Source: Bacilli bacterium (lineage in GTDB: Bacteria > Bacillota_I > Bacilli_A > RF39 > UBA660). From it: 64,000 nucleotides of DNA. A model generated the notes under the pieces. The model searched no databases. It had not been told where the DNA came from and worked only from the letters and a program-made list of their open reading frames with translations. A program made the translations under genes and the position numbers. Of this stretch, positions 36,074 through 46,186 are shown in pieces. Positions within the stretch are counted from its first letter, which is position 1; each line of letters opens with the position of its first letter. Location: positions 62,001 to 126,000 of the forward strand of contig JAFUBO010000006.1 of the NCBI GenBank assembly GCA_017460175.1. Direction: 5' to 3'.

Positions 36074-37305
36074 TGCGTATAGGTATTTTTTCAGAAGCAT
36101 ATACACCATATATTAGTGGTTTAGTAACTAGCGAAGTAATGTTAAAAAAAGCATTAGAAAAACAAGGACATGAAGTATATGTAGTTACAGCTAACTTAGA
36201 AAGCTTTAAATATGAATATGATGAAAAAGAAAGAATATTAAAAGTACCAGGAATACCAACAGGTATTTATGATTCTAGATTTACAAGTATTTATCCAGTA
36301 AGAGCGGTTAATAAAATAAAAAGTTGGAAATTAGATGTAATTCATTCACAAACAGAGTTTGCTATAGGAACATTCGCAAGAATTTTAGCTAAACAATACA
36401 ATATACCATTAGTTCATACATATCATACTATGTATGAAGATTATATCTACTATATAACAAAAGGTTATTTTGATAAATCTAGTAAAAAATTAATAGAATA
36501 TTTAACAAAATTTTATTGTGATACTACTGCTACAGAATTAATAGTTCCTACAAATAAAATATATAAATTATTTAAAGAAAAATACAAATTTGAAAAAAAT
36601 ATTAATATTATCCCAACAGGAATAGAAGTAGAACGTTTTTATAAAGAAAATATAGATCAAAAGAAACTTCAAGAATTAAAAAAATATTTAAAACTTGATA
36701 AAAATGATTTTATATTATTATTTGTAGGTAGATTAGCAGAAGAAAAAAACATTGAATTTCTGATTAAAAATCACAAAGAATTAGTAAAAAAACATAAGAA
36801 TATAAAACTAATTATAGTAGGTGATGGACCAGATAAAGAAAAATATGAAGAATATAGTAAATCATTAAACATAGAAAATAATGTAATATTTACAGGAAAA
36901 ACAAAATGGGAAGACACTCCATATTATTATCATATAGCAAATGTTTTTACAACAGCATCAAAAACAGAAACACAAGGTCTAACTGTTATAGAAGCAATGG
37001 CTTCTAATATAGTACCCGTATGTATGAAAGATGAAGCATTTCAAAGTATGATAGATGAAGAACTAGATGGGCTTCTATTTGAAACAGAAGAAGAATATAG
37101 AAATCAAATATTAAGGTTATATAAAAACAAAAAAGAATTAGAAAAATTTGATAAACAAGCAAGAATTAAGTCAGACACATATAGTTCTAAATATTATGCT
37201 GAACGAGTGTTAGCAGTATATAAAAGAGCCATCAAAGAAAAACAAGAAGAAAATAGATTTGGTCTTATTTCTAAAATAGTAAAAAACATAAAGGAGAAAT
37301 TTTAA
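36073..37305 (+). CDS. Glycosyltransferase family 4, likely glycolipid synthase
   Basis: 410 residues of GT-B fold. The N-terminal IGIFSEAYTPYISGLVTSEV resembles diacylglycerol glucosyltransferases of Bacillota and Acholeplasma. The donor site shows LLFVGRLAEEKNIEFLI, and TETQGLTVIEAMAS is the E-x7-E motif. It probably adds glucose from UDP-glucose to diacylglycerol, making the glycolipid anchor of lipoteichoic acid. Its coupling to a flippase-like gene supports this; the exact acceptor is inference. It overlaps tpiA by one base. Confidence 0.8.
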   Translation: MRIGIFSEAYTPYISGLVTSEVMLKKALEKQGHEVYVVTANLESFKYEYDEKERILKVPGIPTGIYDSRFTSIYPVRAVNKIKSWKLDVIHSQTEFAIGTFARILAKQYNIPLVHTYHTMYEDYIYYITKGYFDKSSKKLIEYLTKFYCDTTATELIVPTNKIYKLFKEKYKFEKNINIIPTGIEVERFYKENIDQKKLQELKKYLKLDKNDFILLFVGRLAEEKNIEFLIKNHKELVKKHKNIKLIIVGDGPDKEKYEEYSKSLNIENNVIFTGKTKWEDTPYYYHIANVFTTASKTETQGLTVIEAMASNIVPVCMKDEAFQSMIDEELDGLLFETEEEYRNQILRLYKNKKELEKFDKQARIKSDTYSSKYYAERVLAVYKRAIKEKQEENRFGLISKIVKNIKEKF

Positions 37306-37991
37306 TGATAGTTGCTTTAAATAATAAAAGTAATTTAGATAAAAATGAATTTTTAGATTACTTAGGAAAATTAAATAATATTAAAACTAATAGTAAATTA
37401 ATATTATGTCCTACATTTATAAATATAGCCAATTTTAATAGTTTAACTATATCGTTAGGATCACAAAATGTTAGTTCTAAAAATGATGGTGCTTATACTG
37501 GAGAAGTATCAGCAAAAGACTTAAACTCATATAATGTTAAATATTGCATTGTTGGTCATAGTGAAAGAAGAGAATATCAAAAAGAAAGCGATGAAGAAAT
37601 AAAAGAAAAGATTAATAGATTAATAGAAAATAATATTATTCCAATTTTATGTATTGGTGAAACAAAACAAGAACGTATTAATAATTCATATAAAGAAATA
37701 TTAAAAAAAGAATTAGATATATTAAATGATATAAACAATTCTAATATTATCATCGCATATGAACCTATATGGTCTATAGGAACTGGTATTATTCCAACTA
37801 AAGAAGAGATAATAGAAGTTTTTGATTTCATTAAAAGTATAATACCTAATTGTAAAGTATTATATGGAGGAAGTGCTAATACAAATAATATTGATATGTT
37901 AAAAAGTATAAATCAAATAGATGGATATTTACTAGGAGGATTAAGTTTAAAACCAGATGATCTTCAAGTTTTTTTAGATAAATTAAACTAG
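37305..37991 (+). CDS. tpiA: Triosephosphate isomerase, short form
   Basis: 228 residues, about 20 shorter than usual. The catalytic His is in [12 protein letters not shown] and the catalytic Glu in [12 protein letters not shown]; the phosphate loop [10 protein letters not shown] and YLLGGLSL follow. The usual GNWKMN start is reduced to ALNNKSN, which keeps the N-x-K catalytic pair. It interconverts dihydroxyacetone phosphate and glyceraldehyde 3-phosphate. Its place after gap and pgk is conserved, although three membrane or lipid genes now separate them. Confidence 0.93.
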   Translation: MIVALNNKSNLDKNEFLDYLGKLNNIKTNSKLILCPTFINIANFNSLTISLGSQNVSSKNDGAYTGEVSAKDLNSYNVKYCIVGHSERREYQKESDEEIKEKINRLIENNIIPILCIGETKQERINNSYKEILKKELDILNDINNSNIIIAYEPIWSIGTGIIPTKEEIIEVFDFIKSIIPNCKVLYGGSANTNNIDMLKSINQIDGYLLGGLSLKPDDLQVFLDKLN

Positions 37992-38002
37992 TATACACAT
38001 AT

Positions 38003-38038
38003 TGGACAAGTTCGACAAAACTTGTTCTTTTTTTCTCT
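38003..38038 (+). terminator. tpiA terminator with a 0A-box-like sequence in its loop
   Basis: GACAAGTT (38005-38012) pairs with AACTTGTTC (38019-38027), followed by seven T. TTCGACA at 38011-38017 overlaps stem and loop and is the exact reverse complement of the 0A box TGTCGAA. Confidence 0.85.
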
Positions 38039-38072
38039 TAACAAATATATCGACATATTATATAATTATAAT
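38011..38072 (+). promoter_or_regulatory. Candidate spo0A promoter with two 0A-box-like sites
   Basis: On the minus strand TGTCGAA (38017-38011) matches the Spo0A box and TGTCGAT (38055-38049) differs by one base. A TATAAT is at 38067-38072. The second site lies at the -35 position, where no good -35 is seen, as in Spo0A-activated promoters. Autoregulation by phosphorylated Spo0A is inferred. Confidence 0.6.
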
Positions 38073-38100
38073 GCGTGGTAAAAATAAGAGAGGAGAAAAA

Positions 38101-38877
38101 ATGGAAAAAACAAGATTATTCGTTATTGATGATAACGAAAACTTAGTTGGAATGGTTAAGGAATACTTCAAGAATATTCCTAACATCGATGTTGTACTAG
38201 AAGCTAAAGATGGAAGTGACGCAATATTAAAAATTAATCAGGAAAAAGATAATTTTGATGTAATTCTATTAGACTTAGTAATGCCTAAAAAAGATGGACT
38301 AGCAGTTTTAGAATATTTAAATAAGAATGAAATAGAAAAAGAAGTAATAGTTTTAACATCATATAATACACAAGATATGATAAGCAAAGTAGCCTCTTTA
38401 GGAGCAAGCTATTTTATGTTAAAACCATTTGAATTAAAAGATTTAGAAGATAAAGTAAATATATTATCAAATCGTATTAATCATAAAGGTGAGTCTTTAG
38501 ACCTATTTCATAATAATTTACAAATAGTTATTACTAAAACACTACATGAATTAGGAGTACCTTCACATATTAAAGGATATCAATACATAAGAGAAGGAAT
38601 TACTTTGGTTTATAAAAAACCAGAAATAGTAGGTGGAATTACAAAAGAATTATATCCAGAAATTGCAAAAAAATTTGATTCAACAGTATCTCGAGTAGAA
38701 AGAGCAATACGTCACGCAATAGAAGTAAGTTGGAACAGAGGAAACTGGGATTTAATGGAAGAAATATTTGGACATAGTGTAGATATCGATAAAGCAAAAC
38801 CAACAAATTCAGAGTTTATTGTTACAATAGCTGATAAAATGAGATTAGACTTCAACAAACCATTAATTACAAACTAA
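38101..38877 (+). CDS. spo0A: Response regulator Spo0A
   Basis: 258 residues from ATG 38101 behind AGAGGAG; a longer frame upstream lacks a site. The receiver domain (~1-125) has the acidic pair IDDNE and phosphorylated Asp in [13 protein letters not shown], plus Lys in MLKPF. The DNA-binding domain (~145-258) holds the Spo0A signature: [30 protein letters not shown] and [19 protein letters not shown], then [16 protein letters not shown]. In spore-formers it commits the cell to sporulation. No other sporulation gene is in the window. Confidence 0.95.
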   Translation: MEKTRLFVIDDNENLVGMVKEYFKNIPNIDVVLEAKDGSDAILKINQEKDNFDVILLDLVMPKKDGLAVLEYLNKNEIEKEVIVLTSYNTQDMISKVASLGASYFMLKPFELKDLEDKVNILSNRINHKGESLDLFHNNLQIVITKTLHELGVPSHIKGYQYIREGITLVYKKPEIVGGITKELYPEIAKKFDSTVSRVERAIRHAIEVSWNRGNWDLMEEIFGHSVDIDKAKPTNSEFIVTIADKMRLDFNKPLITN

Positions 38878-38897
38878 GACCATAGGTCTTTTTTTAT
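38876..38897 (+). terminator. spo0A terminator
   Basis: AAGACC pairs with GGTCTT around ATA, overlapping the stop codon and followed by seven T. Confidence 0.8.
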
Positions 38898-38959
38898 TTG
38901 ACTTTTTTTAAAGAAAAAAGTATACTTATTTTAGAAAATGTGTAAGGAGGATACAGTAA

Positions 38960-40234
38960 ATGGAACGAAAAATAGATAATTTTTATCATAAATGGAAAAA
39001 CGATGTAATTAGAAAACCACTAGTATTATACGGCCCTAAACAAATAGGAAAAACTTTTTCCGTTTTATCTTTTGGAAACAAAGAATATAAAAATACTGTA
39101 TATTTTAATACGCAAAATAATAAAGAACTAAAAGAAATATTTAAAAAAGAAAGATCTATAGAAAAAATAATATTAAAGTTATCACTTTTATCAGGAGAAA
39201 CAATATTAAAAGAGGATACATTAATTATTTTTGATAATGTAGAAGACATAGAAATAATAAAAGGATTAAAAGTATTTGGTAGTGAACATAGTAAGTATCA
39301 TATTATTTCTATAATTACTACAAAAGACAAGCTATCAGAATTTAAAGGTGAAGAACTTCAATTTAAAGGTATGAATAGCATGGATTTTGAAGAATACTTA
39401 TGGGCAAAAAACGAAAAAGCATTAGCAGACTTAATAAAAGAATCATTTGAAAAAAGAAAAACATGTCCTTTTCATAAAGTAGCACTTGAATTATTTGAAG
39501 AATTTTTACAAACAGGTGGATATCCAGAAGTAGTTGATGCTTCTTTAAAAGAATATTCTGAATATGAATTAGAAGCCATTAAACAAAAAATACTAAATAT
39601 ATACAAAAAAGAAGTAGCTTTAAACTCTACTTTAATAGATATCCCAAGAGGTTTAGAAGTATTAGATTCAATCCCCGATCAATTAAAGAAAGATAATAAA
39701 AAATTTCAATATGGTCTTATGGGAACTGGCAAACGCGCAAAAGAATATGAAAGTACGATTAATTATTTGGTTAATAATCAATTAGTATATAGAAGTTATA
39801 AAATAAAAGAAGTTAAATCACCATTAAGCAGTTGTAAGGAAAAGGAAAGCTTTAAATTATATGAAATAGATAATGGTTTGTTATTTACTGCATTACATTT
39901 AAATAAAAAACAATTTTTAACAGATGAAAATATGAAAGAAATAATATATGAAAACCATATAGCAAAAACATTAGTAGAAGCAGGATATTCACTATATTAT
40001 TATCAATCAGAAGGAAAAGCAGAAGTAAACTTCGTTATTCAAAACAGAAATGGTCAAATAATCCCTATTGAATTAATTACAAAAACAAATTCAAAGGCCA
40101 AATCTTTAGCTGTATTTATGAAAAAATTTACAGTTATGGGAGCATATCGAATTACAGAAAACAATTTTTCAACAAAAAAAGAAATAAGATATATCCCAGT
40201 ATACGCAGTATTTTGTCTAAATGATACAAAATAA
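38960..40234 (+). CDS. AAA ATPase with DUF4143 domain
   Basis: 424 residues. Walker A LYGPKQIGKTF (~25-34) and Walker B TLIIFDNVED; the MNSMDFEEYLWAK segment follows. The C-terminal DUF4143-like domain (~215-400) includes YENHIAKTLVEAGYSLYYYQ and the nuclease-like EVNFVIQNRNGQIIPIELIT. Such AAA_14/DUF4143 proteins are common in Bacillota and Bacteroidota, often in accessory regions; their role is unknown, with toxin or defence functions only suggested. AAGGAGG lies upstream of the ATG. Confidence 0.8.
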   Translation: MERKIDNFYHKWKNDVIRKPLVLYGPKQIGKTFSVLSFGNKEYKNTVYFNTQNNKELKEIFKKERSIEKIILKLSLLSGETILKEDTLIIFDNVEDIEIIKGLKVFGSEHSKYHIISIITTKDKLSEFKGEELQFKGMNSMDFEEYLWAKNEKALADLIKESFEKRKTCPFHKVALELFEEFLQTGGYPEVVDASLKEYSEYELEAIKQKILNIYKKEVALNSTLIDIPRGLEVLDSIPDQLKKDNKKFQYGLMGTGKRAKEYESTINYLVNNQLVYRSYKIKEVKSPLSSCKEKESFKLYEIDNGLLFTALHLNKKQFLTDENMKEIIYENHIAKTLVEAGYSLYYYQSEGKAEVNFVIQNRNGQIIPIELITKTNSKAKSLAVFMKKFTVMGAYRITENNFSTKKEIRYIPVYAVFCLNDTK

Positions 40235-40258
40235 AAAAGGACTAAGTCCTTTTTTTAT
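40233..40258. terminator. Bidirectional terminator between converging genes
   Basis: AAAAAAGGAC pairs with GTCCTTTTTTT around TAA. It serves the ATPase gene and the minus-strand HTH gene whose stop lies at its edge. Confidence 0.88.
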
Positions 40259-40506
40259 TGATTAATTAATTCATCCATATCTATTTCAAATAATTTACCA
40301 GGATCAATATCTAATGCAACAGATATTTTCCATACAGTATCCACAGAAAAAGATTTTTTACCTTTTCTAGATTCATTTCTTCTAATAAATTCATGACTAA
40401 CACCAACACGCTCTGCTAACTCTGCTTGAGTAATCCCAGCCATGTTTCTGTACTTTTTGATATTTTTTGAAATTTGTTCATATATATTTAATTCAAATTT
40501 ATTCAT
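40255..40506 (-). CDS. Small XRE-family HTH regulator
   Basis: 83 residues. Start ATG at 40506-40504 with GGAGG upstream on the minus strand; the longer frame to 40584 has no site. Residues ~12-75 are a Cro/C1-type fold (GITQAELAERVGVSHEFIRRNE ... FSVDTVWKISVALDIDPGKLF). It is divergent from dinB with a 129-base gap, so it may control dinB or itself; no clear operator was found. Confidence 0.82.
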   Translation of the reverse strand: MNKFELNIYEQISKNIKKYRNMAGITQAELAERVGVSHEFIRRNESRKGKKSFSVDTVWKISVALDIDPGKLFEIDMDELINQ

Positions 40507-40635
40507 AATATACCTCCAAATATTGATAATTCTATTATGAAATAAAATGATTAAAATATATGTAAACCAAAAGTTCACAAACATTATATTTGAATAATTC
40601 GTCCATATGTTCTATAATTAAATTGAGGTGGTTTT

Positions 40636-41862
40636 ATGAAAGAAAGATATATATTTCATATTGATGTAAATAATGCTTTTCTTTCATGGACTGCAGTTTA
40701 CTTACTAAAAAATGGAGCAAAAAAAGATATAAGAAAAATACCTTCAGTAATAGGAGGAGATCCTAAAACACGAACAGGTATAGTACTTGCCAAATCGCCA
40801 ATTGCAAAAAAATATGGAATAGTAACAGCTGAAACATTATATTCAGCAAGAAAAAAATATAAAAATTTAGAAGTATACCCACCAAACTATAAATGGTATT
40901 ATGAAAAATCACGTGAATTAATGGAATATTTAAAAGAATATTCACCTATACAAGAACAACTATCTATTGATGAATGTTTTCTAGATATGAGTGGAATGAA
41001 TTATATTTATAAAGATTTAGAAGAAGTAGCATACAAAATAAAAGATGAAATAAAAAAGAAATTTGGTTATACAGTTAATATAGGTATAGCTAATAATAAA
41101 TTATGTGCAAAAATGGCTAGTGATTTTGAAAAACCGGATAAAGTACATACTTTATATAAAGATGAAATAGTTTCTAAATTATGGCCACTAGACGTTGGAG
41201 ATTTATATATGTGTGGAAAAAGCACAAAAAAAGAATTGAATAAATTAAATATATATACAATAGGAGATTTAGCTAAAAAAGATTTAAAATATTTAGAAAG
41301 ACACTTTAAAACTCAAGGAAAATACTTATACTACGCCTCTCGTGGAATAGATGAAGATAAAGTTGAAGAAAGAACTAGTAAAAATCAAAGTATCAGTGTT
41401 ACAGAAACATTACCATATAACTATAATGACAAAGATAAATTAAAAGAAATATTATTTAGACAGACAGAAGAAATTACAAGACAATTAAGAAAAAACAAAC
41501 TTTATACTAAAACAGTAGCAGTAATTTTCAAAAATAGCAATTTTGTTAGTTATAGTGCTCAAACTACATTAGAAAAAGCAACAAATAATACTAAAGAAAT
41601 TCTAAGGAATATATATAATGTATTTGATAATAATTATAAAGAAGATGAAATAAGATTAATAGGAACACGACTTAGCAATCTAGTAACTAATAAAGATGAA
41701 CAAATGTCATTGTTTGAAGAAAATAATTTTGATAAACAAGATAACAGTATTCAAAATACAATAGATAACATAAATAATAAGTTCGGAAAATCTTTAATTA
41801 AGCCCGCATCATTAAAACTAGTTGGTGAAACTAAAACAAAAAAGAGATATTTTGAAAAATAA
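40636..41862 (+). CDS. dinB: Y-family DNA polymerase, DinB/UmuC type
   Basis: 408 residues. Catalytic acidic residues in YIFHIDVNNAFLSW and SIDECFLDMSG; the little-finger domain starts near 250 (NQSISVTETLPYN). EQMSLFEEN near 355 is a beta-clamp binding motif. It copies past DNA damage. The first motif has N-N-A-F where DinB often has D-x-x-F-x-x, which is the style of the UmuC-like branch in Bacillota. Start ATG follows GAGGTGG. No LexA box is seen upstream. Confidence 0.9.
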   Translation: MKERYIFHIDVNNAFLSWTAVYLLKNGAKKDIRKIPSVIGGDPKTRTGIVLAKSPIAKKYGIVTAETLYSARKKYKNLEVYPPNYKWYYEKSRELMEYLKEYSPIQEQLSIDECFLDMSGMNYIYKDLEEVAYKIKDEIKKKFGYTVNIGIANNKLCAKMASDFEKPDKVHTLYKDEIVSKLWPLDVGDLYMCGKSTKKELNKLNIYTIGDLAKKDLKYLERHFKTQGKYLYYASRGIDEDKVEERTSKNQSISVTETLPYNYNDKDKLKEILFRQTEEITRQLRKNKLYTKTVAVIFKNSNFVSYSAQTTLEKATNNTKEILRNIYNVFDNNYKEDEIRLIGTRLSNLVTNKDEQMSLFEENNFDKQDNSIQNTIDNINNKFGKSLIKPASLKLVGETKTKKRYFEK

Positions 41863-41913
41863 TAACACATATTAATAATATATGTTAAAATATAAATATA
41901 ATAGGAGGTATAT

Positions 41914-42732
41914 ATGAGAAAAAAAAGCAAAATTACAACTTATATAATTATACTTTTATTATTAATATTATCAGTTATATTCGCATATATAATAATGCAA
42001 GATAGAGAAATAGATGAAAAAGCAACTAAGACTCAACAAGAAATAAGAAAACAAAATAAAAAAGAAATAGAAGAAGAACAAACATTAGAATTAGATAGTG
42101 ATATAGTAAAACAAGCAGAATTATCTGTAGAAAATATTAGTGTACCTAATAAATATCTTAGTTTTAAAGTAGAAGAACTTAATAAAAAGAATCTTATTGA
42201 TACTGCTTTAAATGGATTAGACAATGAACAAATTAATTTTTGTATTGCTAATGCTAATCAAATAACAACAACTATTACAATAGATGATTTAAATGAAGCT
42301 TTAAATAAATCTATAAGTGATCAAAAAATAACAATAGAAGATATAGTTGCTAACAAAGGTGAAACATCATTAAGAGTAGGAAATTATGGATATGGAAATT
42401 ATTCATTTCTAATTAATGGAGAAGAAATAAGTGTTATTGGTGGATGTGATGGAAGAGGTCCTGGTATCCTTGCAGAAACAATAGTAGCATCAACAATAAA
42501 AGCCACTACACTAAAAGATAAATTATATTTATATAAGAAAGTAGCTTTTGGTAAATATGGAACAGATAATACAGGAATAACTTATACATATTTTAAAGAT
42601 GAATTAAGAACAGAAGAAGTAGAAACAATCTCAATAAATAGTCAACCAACATGGGAAAAATACAATACTTATAAATTAATTTATGAAAAAAAGAATAATA
42701 ATTACTACTTAATAAATTCAGAAAAAGAGTAA
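41914..42732 (+). CDS. Membrane-anchored outer-surface protein of unknown function
   Basis: 272 residues. One N-terminal membrane helix (~8-30) after MRKKSKITT, then a charged coiled coil (~32-65) and an outer globular domain. No Cys at a lipobox, so it is a membrane anchor rather than a lipoprotein. The central motif KGETSLRVGNYGYGNYSFLI and VIGGCDGRGPGI are Gly-rich; no known family is recognised. AGGAGG precedes the ATG. It stands alone between dinB and the S10 cluster. Confidence 0.7.
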   Translation: MRKKSKITTYIIILLLLILSVIFAYIIMQDREIDEKATKTQQEIRKQNKKEIEEEQTLELDSDIVKQAELSVENISVPNKYLSFKVEELNKKNLIDTALNGLDNEQINFCIANANQITTTITIDDLNEALNKSISDQKITIEDIVANKGETSLRVGNYGYGNYSFLINGEEISVIGGCDGRGPGILAETIVASTIKATTLKDKLYLYKKVAFGKYGTDNTGITYTYFKDELRTEEVETISINSQPTWEKYNTYKLIYEKKNNNYYLINSEKE

Positions 42733-42762
42733 AAAAATAGATGTAAAAACATCTATTTTTTA
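42732..42762 (+). terminator. Terminator upstream of the S10 cluster
   Basis: AAAAAATAGATGT pairs with ACATCTATTTTTT around AAAA. Confidence 0.92.
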
Positions 42763-42793
42763 TTGATATAAAAGAAAAAAAGTAAAAAAAGTG

Positions 42794-42821
42794 TTGCATT
42801 TATTTATAGATATGATATAAT
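42794..42821 (+). promoter_or_regulatory. S10-cluster promoter
   Basis: -35 TTGCAT (42794-42799), 16-base spacer, perfect -10 TATAAT (42816-42821). It is the only strong promoter seen for the ribosomal cluster that follows. Confidence 0.85.
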
Positions 42822-42827
42822 TAAATA

Positions 42828-42944
42828 CGTGTGACTGCTTAGATGTGCGAGGTTGTCGATACACCAGGAAGAGTTGCTAATTGGTTATCGGGTTATTCGC
42901 TCGGAGCAAGTCTATACTAGATATAGGCGAAGGGAGGATTTAAA
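42828..42944 (+). promoter_or_regulatory. S10 leader RNA, candidate r-protein binding site
   Basis: A leader of about 115 bases, richer in G+C than the flanks, lies between the promoter and rpsJ. It includes GTGTGACTGC (42830-42839), GTTGTCGATACACC, GGTTATCGGGTTATTCGCTC and CTATACTAGATATAGGCG ahead of GGGAGG. ACTAGATATAG is a short palindromic stem. Feedback control by L4 is known for other S10 operons; whether this leader does so is inference. Confidence 0.6.
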
Positions 42945-43256
42945 ATGTCAACAGAAAAAATTCGTATCAGAATTAAAGCTTATGATCACAGAATTTTAGA
43001 TAATGCAGCAAAGAAAATTGTTGAAACTGTTGGTCGTTCTGGAGGAAAAGTATCTGGTCCAGTACCACTACCAACTGAAATTGAAAAGTTCACAATACTA
43101 AGAGCTGTACACAAATATAAAGATTCACGTGAACAATTCGAAATGCGTACACACAAAAGACTTATTGATATCAAAAATCCAAGCAAGGAGACTATTGATG
43201 CATTAGCTCATTTAGACTTACCAAGCGGAGTAGATATCGAAATAAAAACTAAATAA
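42945..43256 (+). CDS. rpsJ: 30S ribosomal protein S10
   Basis: 103 residues, the usual length. [21 protein letters not shown] at the start and [19 protein letters not shown] at the end are diagnostic; the middle [19 protein letters not shown] forms the loop that enters the 30S head. It also acts as NusE in antitermination. First gene of the cluster behind GGGAGG. Confidence 0.97.
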   Translation: MSTEKIRIRIKAYDHRILDNAAKKIVETVGRSGGKVSGPVPLPTEIEKFTILRAVHKYKDSREQFEMRTHKRLIDIKNPSKETIDALAHLDLPSGVDIEIKTK

Positions 43257-43274
43257 TAATGGAGGAAAAATCAA

Positions 43275-44060
43275 ATGAAAGGAATCTTAGGTAAAAAGAT
43301 CGGAATGACTCAAGTATTTACCAAAGAAGGTAAATTAATTCCGGTAACTGTTATTGAAGTAGAACCAAATGTGGTTACACAAATCAAAACAGTAGAAAAA
43401 GATGGTTATGATGCTATTCAACTTGCTACTGAAACTATAAGAGAAAGTTTAAGTAACAAACCAGCAATGGGTCATACAAAGAAAGCTAACACAACACCTA
43501 AGCGCTTCTTAAGAGAAATTAGAGGAGTTAATGTTAATGATTACACTTTAGGTCAAACTATTGGTGTAGACATTTTCGAAGCAGGGGAAATTGTTGATGT
43601 TACAGGAACTTCTAAAGGTAAAGGGTTCCAAGGTGTTATTAAAAGACACAATCAATCAACTGGTCCTATGGGACATGGTTCACAATACCATAGAGGAGTT
43701 GGTTCTTTAGGTACAATGTTACCAATGCACGTACTTAAAGGAAAGAAAATGCCTGGTCAAATGGGTAATGTTCAAAGAACAGTTCAAAATCTTGAAATTG
43801 TATCAGTAGATACAGAAAATAGTGTAATTTTAGTTAAAGGTAATGTTCCTGGTCCAAAGAAATCATTAGTTATGATTCGTACTGCAGTTAAAAATCCTGA
43901 AGGAAAAAATGAAGCTGCTGACTTAGTATCTTATGTTGAAGTAGTTGAAACTCCAATAGAAGAAGTAAATGAAGTAGCAGAAGAAGTAGCTGTAGAAGAA
44001 ACACCAGTTGAAGAAGTAACTGAAGAAGTTACTGAAGAACAAACTACAACTGAAGAATAA
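43275..44060 (+). CDS. rplC: 50S ribosomal protein L3 with acidic tail
   Basis: 261 residues. [20 protein letters not shown] and the central [16 protein letters not shown] loop that reaches the peptidyl transferase region are clear. The normal protein ends near residue 210; here about 45 extra residues rich in Val/Glu/Thr ([17 protein letters not shown]) follow. Such acidic tails occur in some lineages; their role is not known. A 54-base gap with an inverted repeat separates it from rplD. Confidence 0.97.
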   Translation: MKGILGKKIGMTQVFTKEGKLIPVTVIEVEPNVVTQIKTVEKDGYDAIQLATETIRESLSNKPAMGHTKKANTTPKRFLREIRGVNVNDYTLGQTIGVDIFEAGEIVDVTGTSKGKGFQGVIKRHNQSTGPMGHGSQYHRGVGSLGTMLPMHVLKGKKMPGQMGNVQRTVQNLEIVSVDTENSVILVKGNVPGPKKSLVMIRTAVKNPEGKNEAADLVSYVEVVETPIEEVNEVAEEVAVEETPVEEVTEEVTEEQTTTEE

Positions 44061-44099
44061 TCATCACAATTAAATGAAAACAATTTATATAAGTGATGA
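44061..44099 (+). promoter_or_regulatory. Inverted repeat between rplC and rplD
   Basis: TCATCAC (44061-44067) pairs with GTGATGA (44093-44099) just before the AAAGGAGG of rplD. It is unusual within this tightly packed cluster; a local control of L4 or an RNA-processing site is possible. Confidence 0.45.
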
Positions 44100-44114
44100 A
44101 AGGAGGAATCGTAG

Positions 44115-44741
44115 ATGAAAAAAGTAGAACTTTTAAATCTTAAAGGTGAAAAAGTAAAGGACATTAACTTAAATGAAGAAATATTTGGAATTACACCAAA
44201 CAATAATGTTTTAAACGATGCAATTATTTTAACAATGGCATCATTAAGACAAGGAACACATAAAACTAAAAACCGTTCAGAAGTTTCTGGTGGAGGAAGA
44301 AAACCATGGAGACAAAAAGGAACTGGACGTGCACGTCAAGGTTCAATTAGAGCTGTACAATGGGTAGGTGGAGGAAGATATGGAACTCCAGTACCAAGAG
44401 ATTATTCTAAAAAACAAAATAGAAAAGAAAGACAAATAGCTATTAAATCAGCATTAAGTGAAAAAGTTAATGCTAAAGAATTAATAGTAATTGATAAATT
44501 AAGTGTTAAAACACCAAAGACTAAAGAAATTATAAGTGTTTTAGAAACATTAAAAGTAGCTGATAAGAAAGTATTATTAGTAGTGAAAGAATTTGATGAT
44601 AACTTAATTTTAGCATCAAGAAACTTACAAAACGTAGTATTAATCTTAGCAGATGAAATTAATGTATTAGATGTTGTAGGAACTGATGTAATGGTAATTA
44701 CAGAAGATGCCTTAAAATACGTTGAGGAGGTGCTTAAATAA
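44115..44741 (+). CDS. rplD: 50S ribosomal protein L4
   Basis: 208 residues. [20 protein letters not shown] and [20 protein letters not shown] form the long loop lining the exit tunnel. L4 is the classical feedback regulator of S10 operons. Its last base overlaps the first of rplW. Confidence 0.97.
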   Translation: MKKVELLNLKGEKVKDINLNEEIFGITPNNNVLNDAIILTMASLRQGTHKTKNRSEVSGGGRKPWRQKGTGRARQGSIRAVQWVGGGRYGTPVPRDYSKKQNRKERQIAIKSALSEKVNAKELIVIDKLSVKTPKTKEIISVLETLKVADKKVLLVVKEFDDNLILASRNLQNVVLILADEINVLDVVGTDVMVITEDALKYVEEVLK

Positions 44742-45025
44742 TGAAAGATACTAAATACTTAGAAATAATTAAAGCACCAGTTATTACTGAAAAAAGTGAG
44801 ATTGCTAGAGAAAATGGAAAATATACTTTTAAAGTAGATAGCAAAGCAAATAAAATTGAAATTAAAGAAGCAATCGAAAAAATATTTAATGTTAAAGTTA
44901 CTGCAATCAGAACTTTAAACGTTAAACCAAAGAAAAGAAGAGTTGGTCGTTATACTGGATTAACTAATCGTACAAAGAAAGCAATTGTTACCTTAGCTGA
45001 AGGACAAACAATTGATCTTGGTTAG
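44741..45025 (+). CDS. rplW: 50S ribosomal protein L23
   Basis: 94 residues. [22 protein letters not shown] is the start motif and [20 protein letters not shown] the basic extension. It sits at the tunnel exit and docks trigger factor and SRP. Starts within the stop of rplD. Confidence 0.97.
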   Translation: MKDTKYLEIIKAPVITEKSEIARENGKYTFKVDSKANKIEIKEAIEKIFNVKVTAIRTLNVKPKKRRVGRYTGLTNRTKKAIVTLAEGQTIDLG

Positions 45026-45041
45026 AAGGAGGAAATAAGTT

Positions 45042-45872
45042 ATGGCAATTATAAATTACAAACCTACTACACCAGGACGTAGAAAAATGAGTGCATTAGT
45101 AAATGAAGAAATAACTACTAGCACTCCAGAAAAATCATTAACAATCACTATTAAGAAAAATGGTGGTCGTAATAATCAAGGTAAGATAACAGTTCGTCAT
45201 CATGGTGGTGGAGAAAAAAGAAAATATCGTATCATTGATTTCAAAAGAAATAAATTTAACGTTCCTGGAAAAGTAGCAAGTATCGAATACGATCCAAACA
45301 GAACAGCTAATATTGCATTAGTAAATTATGTTGATGGAGAAAAAAGATACATTATTGCTCCAAAAGGTTTAGTTGTTGGTCAAACAATTGAAGCTGGAGA
45401 AAACGTTGATATTAAAGTTGGTAATGCATTACCAATAATGAATATACCAGTAGGTACAATGATTCATAATATTGAATTACGTCCTGGAAAAGGTGGAGAA
45501 CTTGCAAGAAGCGCTGGTTCATCTGCTCAAATATTAGGTCGTGAAGATAATTATGTAATGATTCGTTTATCAAGCGGTGAACAAAGAAAAGTATTAGGAA
45601 CATGTATGGCAACAGTAGGAGTTGTTGGAAACGAAGACTCTTCACTTGTTAAAGTAGGTAAAGCTGGTCGTACTCGTCATATGGGAATTAGACCTACAGT
45701 TCGTGGTTCTGTAATGAATCCAAATGACCATCCACATGGTGGTGGTGAAGGACGTGCTCCAGTAGGACGTAAAGCACCAATGACACCTTGGGGTAAACCT
45801 GCACTTGGATTAAAGACACGTAAGAAAAAACATTCTGACAAGTTCATAGTACGTCGTCGTAATAGTAAATAG
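45042..45872 (+). CDS. rplB: 50S ribosomal protein L2
   Basis: 276 residues. [12 protein letters not shown] at the start; [21 protein letters not shown] in the first half; [20 protein letters not shown] with the conserved His near 230 next to the peptidyl transferase centre. Needed for subunit joining. AGGAGG upstream. Confidence 0.97.
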   Translation: MAIINYKPTTPGRRKMSALVNEEITTSTPEKSLTITIKKNGGRNNQGKITVRHHGGGEKRKYRIIDFKRNKFNVPGKVASIEYDPNRTANIALVNYVDGEKRYIIAPKGLVVGQTIEAGENVDIKVGNALPIMNIPVGTMIHNIELRPGKGGELARSAGSSAQILGREDNYVMIRLSSGEQRKVLGTCMATVGVVGNEDSSLVKVGKAGRTRHMGIRPTVRGSVMNPNDHPHGGGEGRAPVGRKAPMTPWGKPALGLKTRKKKHSDKFIVRRRNSK

Positions 45873-45892
45873 GAAAGGATGATTAAAAGAAT

Positions 45893-46162
45893 ATGGCAAG
45901 AAGTTTAAAAAAAGGACCTTATGTATTCGATAGATTATTAAAAAAGGTTCAAGAATTAAATAAATCTGGAAAAAAAGAAGTCATTAAAACTTGGTCACGC
46001 CGTTCCACTATTTTCCCTGATTTTATAGGACATACATTTGCAGTACACAATGGAAAAGAATTTATTCCAGTTTATGTTACTGAAGATATGGTAGGACATA
46101 AATTAGGTGAATTTGCATTAACACGTAAATTTGGTGGACATGGTTCAGAGAAAAAGAAATAG
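45893..46162 (+). CDS. rpsS: 30S ribosomal protein S19
   Basis: 89 residues. [18 protein letters not shown] and [23 protein letters not shown] are diagnostic, as is [17 protein letters not shown]. It lies in the 30S head with S13. Confidence 0.97.
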   Translation: MARSLKKGPYVFDRLLKKVQELNKSGKKEVIKTWSRRSTIFPDFIGHTFAVHNGKEFIPVYVTEDMVGHKLGEFALTRKFGGHGSEKKK

Positions 46163-46186
46163 AAATAATGACTAGGAGGAGAAAGT

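Noticed and set aside
38002..38100. Extended start of spo0A from 38002
   Set aside because: This part is the tpiA terminator and promoter; the added peptide is not Spo0A-like and AGAGGAG precedes ATG 38101.
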